In this document: in pieces, positions 55,200 through 64,000 of the stretch
Position numbering within the stretch: position 1 is the stretch's first letter
Layout: the number at the start of each line of letters is the position of its first letter
DNA from: Haplomitrium mnioides
Lineage: Eukaryota > Marchantiophyta > Haplomitriopsida > Calobryales
Reading direction: 5' to 3'
Assembly: GCA_049999725.1 (NCBI GenBank)
Contig: JBNGIS010035630.1
Span: forward strand, 1-64,000
Length of the DNA stretch: 64,000 bases
Notes under the pieces: model-generated
What the model was told of the DNA's origin: nothing
The model's database searches: none
The model's input: the letters and a program-made list of their open reading frames with translations, nothing else
Position numbers and translations under genes: made by a program

Positions 55200-56440
55200 C
55201 TCTTGAGGCGATCTTAATGGATCTTATTCGTGATATTATCCCCTTCTAAGGTATCTATCTCTCGAGATCCATTCTGATGTAACCTTGTGAGCACAAATAA
55301 CCCCATCCACCTCGTGTGCAGCTTCCTCGAAAAATGCACAAATCTGCTGTCATATAATAGCACCAAATCTTCTTTGTGAACGTCAATTGGTCTCATCCAA
55401 TTGACTTAGCACTGCTCCCATACACATGTCTAGCACGTCAATCATCATATGGAATTCCTTCCCCCAACTAGGCATCATGAGAAATGGTGCATTTGCTAGC
55501 CGTTTCTCGAGCTCATGGAAACTGGACAACCTCTTTGAGGTGGGCTCAAAGTCACTTCCCATTTTGGTCATTTGTGTAAGAGGTAAGGCTATTGCTCAAT
55601 GGGCGATGAATCTTTGATAGTAGCCAATGAAACCCAAAAAACTATGCACCCCCTTCAAATTAGTGGGGATTGACACCTTCAACCAAACGCTGACCTTACC
55701 TTCTGGTCAACCTCAATTCATGTGCTAGATATCTTGTGACCGAGAAGCACTCCTTCCTTAACTCCGAAGAAGTACTTCCCCATATGCAACCACAATCCTG
55801 TCTCCTAACAACACTATTATGTGAGGCTCACATCTCGCTCATGGTCACACACCTTTCTGTACACCACAAAGTCGTGAATGAAAATTTCGAGAAACTTTCT
55901 CAAGTAACTCTTGAAGATATTCATCATCAATCTTTGAAATTTTCCAAGCGCATTAGAGAGCCCGAAAGGCATCATTTGGAAGGTGAACACCCCTCATTTC
56001 GTGGTGAATGTCGTCTTCAATCGATTCTCCTCCCTGATCTAGATCTGATTGCACCATGAGTAGTCATACATAAAGCTATACATTTCATGCTCAAATACTA
56101 AGTCATGCACCCCATTGATGAATGACAACGAGTAATGATCCTTTTTGTTGCCTCATTTAGCTTTTGGAAATCTTGGCACACTTGAATCTTTTGCTTCCCA
56201 TCAGCCCCAGTTTCTTTGGCACCACTACAAGAGGTGACACCCACTCACTGTTCAGAACAGGAAAGATAAATCCAGCCTCCAACAACTCTTTGATCTCCTC
56301 TTTTATTTGAGTTCCTTTGCCAGACTTCACTATCTCAATGACCTCAAATTTCTTCTCCTCCCTATTTGATTCTCTACAAGATTCCTCCGCCCGAGTGCAT
56401 CCCCTCCTTGAAATCCTCCTTGCAGCTGCATCTCTCAATT
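55200..56440 (-). pseudogene. Family-3 copy a pol remnant with internal deletion
   Basis: Left part (55,214-55,396): post-integrase tail VLLYDSRFVHFSRKLHTRWM. It joins at about 55,385-55,410 to RT/RNase H sequence (55,383-55,571: ANAPFLMMPSWGKEFHMMID then GAVLSQLDE), so most of RNase H and all of integrase are missing, about 1.5 kb compared with E1. To 56,280 a degenerate RT follows and its start is seen at 56,200-56,300 (KEEIKELLEAGFIFPVLNSE, then WVSPLVVVPKK). Beyond about 56,400 the similarity ends in pyrimidine-rich sequence. Protease is missing. Confidence 0.85.
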
Positions 56441-57257
56441 CTTCTCACCGAAGTCTTCCAATTCCTCTCCTTTCAATTTCATCCTAGCAATTTCTCAATT
56501 TATCCCCACAACTCATCAACTTTTCTTCACAACTCGTTGATTTCTCCCCACAGCTCCCGAAATGTCTCCGAATTCCCCTCCTACTCAAATTCTTCCATTC
56601 GCTGATCTTCTCACCCGATCTCCCCTTCTGCTTGATTCCTCCTGGCTCCTCCTGAAATTCTCACCTGGCAATTCTCCTCTTCTGAATCCTCAATTCTTCT
56701 CGTCGTCTGGAATTTCTCCTTGTCGCTTTCTTCTTCTCAAGTTCTTCTCTGGCTCGATTTCTCCTCTTGCTGAATTTTCTTGCCTGACGCCTCTCCTTTG
56801 ATTTCACTCTCAATTCCTTCGCCCTCTCCGATTGATTTTGCCCTCTCTCCCTTTCTGAATTCTGCCTCCATCACCTACGATTTCGCTCACAGCTTCTGAA
56901 TTCGCTCGCCACTTCTGAGTTCAATTTTTCCCTCTCTGCCCTTTACTCTGTTGATTTTGCTTGCCCACTCCCAAATCCTGAATCCCACCACTCCTTCCTC
57001 TCGATTTCTCCATTCACTGAATTTGCTCGTCTCACCCCTCTCCTATGATTTCACCCTCCTCCTTCGATTTTGCCCTCTTTCTTCTTCAATTTTGCCTTCC
57101 TACTATTTGAATTCGCTCCACAGCTACGAGTCCTCCCGTAGTGGCTGCATGACATCTACTTGCAGAGGAAAGCAAGGAAGGGAAGGAAGAAGGGAAAAAA
57201 AAGAAGGAAGAAGAATGGAAAGAGAGGAGCGGGAAGGAAGAAGGAGGAGAAAGGAAG
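56441..57257. other. Strongly pyrimidine-rich then purine-rich tract
   Basis: 56,441-57,160 is dominated by C and T on the plus strand (TTCTTCTC, AATTCTTCTC, TCTCCT phrases); at about 57,165 it switches abruptly to A/G (AAGGAAGGGAAGGAAG). The E2 LTRs show the same pyrimidine-to-purine switch near 30,720-30,810 and 40,380-40,460. I infer an LTR start region of a further gypsy family. Open frames are compositional. Confidence 0.5.
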
Positions 57258-57657
57258 NNNNNNNNNNNNNNNNNNNNNNNNNNNNNNNNNNNNNNNNNNN
57301 NNNNNNNNNNNNNNNNNNNNNNNNNNNNNNNNNNNNNNNNNNNNNNNNNNNNNNNNNNNNNNNNNNNNNNNNNNNNNNNNNNNNNNNNNNNNNNNNNNNN
57401 NNNNNNNNNNNNNNNNNNNNNNNNNNNNNNNNNNNNNNNNNNNNNNNNNNNNNNNNNNNNNNNNNNNNNNNNNNNNNNNNNNNNNNNNNNNNNNNNNNNN
57501 NNNNNNNNNNNNNNNNNNNNNNNNNNNNNNNNNNNNNNNNNNNNNNNNNNNNNNNNNNNNNNNNNNNNNNNNNNNNNNNNNNNNNNNNNNNNNNNNNNNN
57601 NNNNNNNNNNNNNNNNNNNNNNNNNNNNNNNNNNNNNNNNNNNNNNNNNNNNNNNNN
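57258..57657. other. Assembly gap, 400 N
   Basis: A run of 400 N inside the purine-rich tract; the length may be nominal. Frames reported across it are meaningless. Confidence 0.99.
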
Positions 57658-58024
57658 GGGAATAACAGAGAACAAAGTATATAGAACAGAGGAAAACCAA
57701 ACCAAAGGAGGAATGTGCAGGAAAAAAGGAAAGGATGGCTTGCTTGGACCCTCAATCTGTTGAATTCTCTTCACCATTCTCTCTTTAGTCGAGTTCTGCT
57801 GTCGCTTCTTCCTCGCGCCAAACTAGGCCAACCCTCCAATGGATTCGAACAAATCTACTTTCTTAAGACTATCGACAACTCCTTAAACTGATTTTATTTT
57901 CTTTGCCCCCCTTGTGCATCATGTTGATTAGTCATGGGCTCAAAGTGCTATACTAGGCCGGCTTAAGCACAAAACATCAAAGAAACCTGAAAAACCCTAG
58001 ATGATAGCCTCGTAGGTCTTATCA
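57658..58024. other. Unassigned sequence
   Basis: Follows the gap and ends where minus-strand protease lead-in begins. No coding similarity seen. Confidence 0.4.
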
Positions 58025-59871
58025 ACAACTCCTTCCATTGCCTTTGGTACAGTGGGCTATCTTCAATCAATTGCTCGACTGTTGCTATGACTGGGAAATC
58101 TCAGACATCTCCTTGGATGCTATAGGGGACAGGGTGTGCCATCTCGGTGGGGGGGACCACCACATCCTTGCTCTTCTGAGGCTCTTCCGATGCATGCTAC
58201 CTTTGAACATCCTTCAAGGTTTCCCTAACCACAAAACGCTCCTCTGCAGCATCCATTGCCTCCACTCATCTTCTCACCTTCTCCCACTGTTTGGCGTAGA
58301 ACCATTTGGCATTATCCCTCTCATTATCTAAATCACTTATAGATGGCAAGTTGGGAGCCTTAGCCTTCTCAGCTTCACACCATTTTCTTCGCTTTTCCTT
58401 CTTCCCGGTTTTGGCTTCCAATTACATCATCACCCGATAGCAGTCTTATAATGAGGGCATCTCCCAACCTGACAAATCTACTCCCTTCTCCTTCGTCTCA
58501 CTCTTGACTTCTTTTTCCCATTCTAGAGTTACCAAATTCATTGCCGGTGGTGGTGGTGGTGGATTCACATCTACATTCTGAACTGCTTGTGGTCTCTTGT
58601 TGAGTGGGCAATTCATCACTACATGCCCCTCCTTCTTGCTTTTGAAATAGACCACACATGGTACACCATGGCTCTGCTTCCTTGGATCGGGAAAATTTGG
58701 AGATATGTGATCCGATTGGGTACAATTCTAGCAGATCAAAATGGTTGTTCAAGGTGGCCTACTGGCTACCCAACCGCTGGACAGTTCTGCCGTTGCTCCT
58801 GCAGGTCTGCTCAAAATTGTGTGAGGTCCACCACTGACCTGGTATAACATCTTCGGGGCCTCCTCATGCACATGCTCAACTTCCTTGTGCATGCACTCGG
58901 GGGGTTCTTTTCTCACGCAGGGGATGGCATGAGGCTTTGCAGGGCACTCCTAAGGAGAGTGACCATGCTGCTTGCACTTCACGCACTACACCCCTACTCG
59001 TTTGGTCAATCTTGGCTTGATTTCTGGCTTGATCCCTGCAAGGAGTATATTCAAGGCCTCCATCTTGGCATTCAACTCCTCAAGTGGATCCTTCCCACCT
59101 TTCCTTCTGATGGGCTCCTAATCAAGGACTCTCTTCGGCTTCATCTTCTGGCCATCCGACGGTGGGAGTGCCGATCCTTCCGATTTGTGGCATCCCTCTT
59201 TTTCTTCGGCCCCTTCTACTTCTTCTTCCTTTGGCATACCTGTCCTCATTGGAACTGCTGATGTTCAACTCCCCCTCACTTTCCAAGGTGGAGGATGAAC
59301 TCTCATTTGACTTCTCCTCATTGCTTGACTCATTTGAAGAGTCCTCTAATTCGTACCTTTCCCTTGCCTTTTTTCTCACGTGATAGAGGCTCTGAAATGG
59401 GACTAAGCCGCACTCACCGTGGCTTTCAAGGTCTCAAGGTCAGTCTACCACACCCTCGTCCCTATCTCCTTGCGCAAAGCCACTAGGAACCATGAGGTCA
59501 ACATCCCATCGGTGGTCGGTGGATTCAACTTTTGCGCCACCTTCTTGAATCTTTCCTCACCAATTATTTTTTCTACATCCGTAGCTTCCCCATTTCGATC
59601 AAGGCTATAGTCTCCTCCATGATTTGTAGGAACTCTGATACGAACCAATTCTTGAAAGCCTCCCAGTCTTTCTTAATATGATTTGGCAAGTCTTATACCA
59701 CAGTTGTGCCTCTTCTCTTAGGACAGCGGGAAGAATACATAATATAAGGTGGGATTTTGCCACATTTTCAAGATCATCCAACCAAGCATCTAGGTCATCA
59801 ATTGGATGTCTCTTGAAAGGTTTGTACTTGAACCTTCCTCGTAGTACTGGAGAAAGTACCAAATTAGCCAT
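58025..59871 (-). pseudogene. gag: Family-3 gag remnant (copy a)
   Basis: Gag start ATG at 59,871 (MANLVLSPVLRGRFKYKPFK, then DDLDAWLDDLENVAK). Capsid end near 59,530-59,480 (PPTTDGMLTSWFLVAL). Ser/Glu-rich linker 59,380-59,240, then basic residues. Knuckle 3 near 58,620-58,660 is YFKSKKEGHVVMNC, with both leading cysteines lost. Knuckles 1 and 2 are recognisable but mutated. The frame reaches only the lead-in to protease (DSPLYQRQ-like) at 58,025; protease itself is missing between here and the RT start at 56,300. Confidence 0.85.
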
Positions 59872-60176
59872 TACAGCAATTGGTAAAGACAACTCCACCC
59901 ATAGGTCAATGCCCTCCTCCACACTTGTCTTGCTCCCTTAACTTTCTTCTTTAACTTCTAAGCTCAGAGCGCCCGCAATATAAGAGAATGTTCTCAGGCC
60001 AAAACTGTAATTGCACTTCAAGACTCCTAGCGTTTTGCACCCAATCTTCACACTGCTTCGACTTCAACCCTAGTGCTGCCACTTTAAGGCGCTGCTCTTC
60101 CCAAGACAATAGACCTGTTCCAGGTTGATATCAGATTCTTGTGAACCTTTGCCCTCCTTCTAGTGCCAAAAACATA
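59872..60176 (-). other. Leader and primer-binding site of family-3 copy a
   Basis: Untranslated leader. Coding strand TGGCACTAGAAGGAGGG at 60,152-60,168 is the clearest primer site of the family, eight bases from the LTR end at 60,177. Confidence 0.78.
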
Positions 60177-62125
60177 TGTTGCACCCCTCTTCTTGGCACT
60201 TGCCATAGAAAGAGCCAATTCCGAGGAAAGAGGAGTGACACAATGTAACATCCTCTTGTATGAGACGGCCCCAGACCCCGATCAAAAATCTTATTCACAC
60301 TAATGGCCGTGCGTTGCTTGTCGGTGCTCTCACTCAACAAAGACCCCTAAAACCACAGCCCAATCCTTCTCTTCACACACCACCCCAAGCCAAGGCAAGC
60401 CCCACTCAGATGTATTGTTCTAGCGGCCAACCATTCTTGCTAAGGATCGGCTTGCGAACCTTCATATGTACAACATTTCAAAGGAGAAAATTACCTACAA
60501 GACTACTTATAAGAGCTCAACACTACTCCAACATAGGAAATAAACAGGGGTCAGCTACTCCAACACCTTCACTACACCTTCTAACTACTCTATAGAGTCT
60601 CTAACTTTTATAAACAGCTAGACAATAAAGGCTATAAACATATCTACACTATTCACACATGAGAAGCATAGAGCGCCATTGGCCAGCGACTCCAAACACT
60701 ACTTGAGTTTCCCTCTCGACACTTCACACTTCAGCCCGCCCACTCACACACACGCCTCCACATAGTTTATACCCTCCATCGTTAGAGGGGTTTGGATTCA
60801 CTTCCACAAGCTCGGAAGAGGTATGATTAATTTCCACCCTTGGAAGACAGTCCTACTGACTACTGGAACCCACTTCACTCGAGACCTCGACCTGGTCTTC
60901 CCCACAATGTGAGGGATAACGCAGCCAACCCTTGCCTTTGGCCCCCCTTGAAATACAAACCAGCAACACCTCCAAGTGTTACTAGAGCTGAGTCCTCTAT
61001 GCAGCCACAAATCACATATGTCCAAGCCGAACGTACCCTCTTCTCCTTTGAGTATCAATCCACCTCTGAACGTCGGTGCACCTTGGGAGTGAGTTCACAT
61101 GGATTTCCCAAGCCTTAAGAGTCTCATGCCCAATGATTCTCAGCAGCCCTCTAGTCCACCTCCACCCCGATCGACACCCTAACACAAGTACACTCGCTTC
61201 AATCAAAGTGTCAATAGAATGAGTTTTATGTCCCTCACTCTCCTCTTTTACAAGATCTTCAACGACACCTTCCGGTCTACCTCTCAACTTCAAGACATTC
61301 CAACATCCTCAACAATGCCTATGCACATACCCTTGTACACATCCACGCTTTGTTAATTGCACTGACAACCCCAAGATCAAGCACTCAACCACAATGCATT
61401 GTCGGCATCATCGACCAGGCATTAGTGCACACACTTGTACACTTCCGAGCCCCTTGACTTGATCCAAGCCCTCACTCTCTGACGTGAGGACTATCTATAC
61501 TCCAGCTCATTTGTTTCGTGCTCGCTTGCATTGAATCTTGACCCTTTAATCTAGAAGCTTCTCCATCCAACGACGGTGAGCGCCCCACTTCAGTTCATAC
61601 CTATATAGGGACTCAAGAGAAAACACGTGACCCAAGAACTCTGATGATTGGCTATTCGATGAAGTGATCCTAAAACGATAATATCGGCTCAATAAGTTGA
61701 TTCGATGAATATAGGTTTGGCCAGATCAGATGAGTTACTCCGATGAAGAGGGGATCGACCGTTTGATGAAAATTTAAATGCCTTTGATCCGACAAGGAGT
61801 ATTGAGTTATCCGATAAGCCTGGTCAGTTCAAGCCGTCGGCGATAGACCCGGATCATCAATGGTAGACCCATATGATTGATGGAAGACCTGATGGTCAAC
61901 CTCAATTGTTGACTAACCCCAATGACGCACTGTCCAACATTGTCTTCCAAGCAGAAGTTGGACCACCGCAGCTAACAAAAACAAAGAACAAGATCGTACC
62001 CAGGCCAGTCAACTCTGATGCTTTAACGGACCCCAATGAAACCAAAAAAACTCTGATGGAAGAATGAATCTGGAAAATTGAACCTCTGAGACCCCGATCA
62101 AACCAGGTTATACCCGGTGGGTCTG
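60177..62125 (-). repeat. Family-3 LTR (copy a 5' LTR), truncated
   Basis: Starts TGTTGCACCC on the plus strand and follows the LTR at 52,918-54,999 to about 62,125, where similarity stops (after GGGTCTGC); the last ~500 bp of the LTR (its coding-strand start) are absent. Conserved block at 60,775-60,920, TATATAG at 61,602-61,607, CACGTG at 61,624-61,629. Confidence 0.88.
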
Positions 62126-62860
62126 CTGTCAGCTGGACTTGAAGGTACTTCGTCAAAACATTTTAAAAAAATAGTTGCGTAGTCATGTATATTCTTGATT
62201 TTCAGCCGGATAGATAACTGATAGTCGTCAAAGTACTCAGAATAGGCTCAGGGCAACTGGAAGAATCAGGGTCATAGGCCATGGATGGAGGGATTGAGGA
62301 GCAAAAAGGAAAACAGAGTGGGGCAAAATGTGGAAGAAAAAAAGACAGGGGCAGAGGAAACCCTAGGCAGTAAAAGTAGAAATTGAGTGAAGGGTTGAGC
62401 ACCTCTGGTCTAGACCTAGGGCTGGTTGCAAGGAGAGCTGTAAGGCGCATCCAATGCAACAAAAATCAAGTCAACCTGATGTGTATCAAAGATGTTGGAG
62501 TCGGTTGAAGTTCAACCTTAGAAAACTACTTAATTCATAGGGATCGAACCGAGGAGCAAGATTCACCTCAAACCTGTAAGGGAAGATTGCAAAGGAGGGC
62601 TGCTGTCAAGGCAAAAGGAGGGGGACAGATTTCATGGACATAGGTGTAGGAATGGGTAGGAACAGAGGAAATGGGTAAGAGCTGATGTAGAGCAAAGGAG
62701 CAAACAGTTGTGACCACTGAGTCCCAAATTCATAACCGTTTGAGCTGCACACTAGCTTGATAGAGAGAGGAGCTCAAGGCAATTGGATTGCAATTTGAAT
62801 CAAGGAGAATGATGGAGAAATAAGGAAGAACTACCCTATGAAAGTTATCCGATAGTCATT
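62126..62860. other. Unassigned sequence
   Basis: About 0.7 kb between the truncated LTR and the next repeat array. No coding domain or clear repeat. Confidence 0.4.
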
Positions 62861-64000
62861 ACTCGAAATCCGAAGAATCCTGCAGCCCGAGGTAGTTCGA
62901 AGTAGGCAGTCCGATGACCAAAGTCCAAAGGCTGAAGTCCGACATCCGATGTCCGATGTCTGAGATCCGATGGCTGAGGTCCGATGTCCGAAGCCTGAAG
63001 CCCGAAGGCTGAGATCCGAAGTCCGAAGTGCCACGTTTCCGATGTCCGGAGTCCGAGGAATTCCGTGGACTGGCAAGTCCGAAGAATCCAACAGGATCTT
63101 TTGAAGTGCCACATGTCCGAGGTAGCGCCGTCCGACGCCGTTTTCCATAGGGAAGTTGGACCGCCACCTTGACCAATAGTTCCAAAGTTGACCATGGCCC
63201 TAGGAATCCCATGGGCTGACGAGTCTGAAGGATCCAACAGACTCCTCCGAAGTGCCACGTGTACGATGTCCGAAGTCCGAAGGCGGATGTCCAAGGTCCT
63301 AAGGGTCACGTATCTGTAGCCTGAAATTCAAAGTCCGGAGTCCAAATAATCCCATGGAGTGGTGAGTTCAAAGAATCCAATGGGCTCCTCCGAAGTGCCA
63401 CGTGTCCGAGGTAGCTCTGTCCGACGCCGTTTTCCATAGGGAAGTTGGACCGCCACCTTTGACCAATAGTTCTGAAGTTGACCAGCGTTTAAGAAATCCC
63501 ACTGGCTGGCGAGTCCGAAGAATCCAACTGGCTCCTCTAAAGTGCCACATATCCGAGGTAGTGCCGTCCAACGTTGTTTTTCCACAAGGAAATTAGACCG
63601 CTACCTTTGACCAATAGTTCGAAAGTTGACCAAGGTCCGAGGAATCCCATAGACTGGTGAGTTTGAAGAATCCAATGGGCACCTCCTAAGTGTCATGTGT
63701 CCGAAGTCCAAATTTCGAAGGCGGAGGTCCAAGGTCCAAAGAGTCACGTATACGTAGGCTGAAATCCGAAGTCCGGAGTCCGAAGAATCCGCCAAGCTGG
63801 TGAGTCTGAAGAATCCAACGAGCTCCTCCGAAGTGCCACTTGTCCAAGGTAGCATTGTCTGACGCCATTTTCTACAACGAAGTTGGACCGCCACCTCTGA
63901 CCAATAGTTCCAAAGTTGACTAGGGTCCGAGGAATCCCATGGACTAGCGAGTCCGAAGAATCCAACGGACTCCTCCGAAGTGCCATGTGTTTGAGGTTCG
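62861..64000 (-). repeat. LTR-type tandem repeats, ~145/290-bp units
   Basis: The marker with GGAAGTTGGACCGCCACC recurs at about 63,136, 63,428, 63,573 and 63,862 (292, 145, 289 bp). Units also contain CTCCGAAGTGCCACGTGTCC and AATCCCATGG. 62,930-63,020 is a short-period stretch of TCCGAAG/TCCGATG words. Reverse-complemented, the GACGCCGTTTTCCATAGGGA region corresponds to a passage of the E1 LTR near 9,055-9,095, so this is the repeat section of a minus-oriented LTR of the same group. It continues past the window. Confidence 0.8.

Noticed and set aside
56951-57777. Frames of 174-270 codons around 57,258-57,657
   Set aside because: Most of their length is N; the rest is purine/pyrimidine-biased sequence.
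1-64000. tRNA, rRNA or snRNA genes
   Set aside because: No A/B boxes with a cloverleaf, and no recognisable rRNA or snRNA words were found on reading either strand.

Overview
This window is repeat-dense plant nuclear DNA. I see no intact host gene, no RNA gene and no bacterial-type system. The evidence for a land plant with a large, slowly purged genome is the TE content: Ty3/gypsy elements of the non-chromovirus (Tat/Athila-like) type with 2-4 kb LTRs, Ty1/copia remnants, deep nesting, many stops per element, and two decayed plant-type housekeeping fragments (ribosomal protein L27a, polyubiquitin). I cannot name the species; a gymnosperm or fern-like genome is a guess from the repeat style.

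Layout. (1) 1-3,984: LTR-derived tandem repeats, the end of a plus-strand gypsy LTR (to 2,102), a copia gag remnant (2,103-2,919, minus) and an RPL27a fragment (3,197-3,379, minus). (2) 3,985-8,187, 19,837-23,021 and 48,232-48,655 are blocks of one higher-order satellite: five different ~91-bp monomers forming a ~458-bp unit. (3) 8,188-19,836 is a full-length but dead Ty3/gypsy element (here E1, plus strand) inserted into that satellite, with readable ends, PBS, PPT and a decayed target duplication. (4) 23,022-42,260 is a minus-strand copia element (CopA) split by a second full-length gypsy element (E2, 27,016-40,569, minus strand), which landed in its gag/pre-integrase region. (5) 42,261-48,231 holds unassigned sequence, two short tandem arrays, an LTR-like piece and a truncated gypsy gag-pro plus LTR (family 3, copy c). 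(6) 48,669-50,157 holds an LTR-like end with a primer-site-like motif and a broken polyubiquitin copy. (7) 50,158-62,125 is a minus-strand LTR-internal-LTR-internal arrangement of family 3 (copies b and a) in which one LTR (52,918-54,999) serves both internal regions; a 393-bp solo-LTR-like insertion sits at the gag start of copy b. (8) 62,861-64,000 is LTR-type tandem repeat running off the window.

How the parts relate. E1, E2 and family 3 are relatives: they share a PPT-LTR junction (AAAGGGGAGTTA on the coding strand), a primer-binding site about 10 bp inside the 5' LTR, a conserved block within the LTR, a three-zinc-knuckle gag and the same domain order gag-PR-RT-RNase H-IN without a chromodomain. 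All coding regions carry stops, frameshifts or catalytic substitutions, so none is expected to be autonomous. The order of events can be read from the nesting: satellite first, then copia and E1, then E2 into copia.

The most unusual structures are the five-monomer satellite interrupted by about 37 kb of transposons, an in-frame glycine-proline repeat insertion inside the copia reverse transcriptase, LTRs that each carry their own internal tandem repeats, and the shared-LTR array. Three assembly gaps (100, 100 and 400 N) fall in the repetitive LTR sequence.
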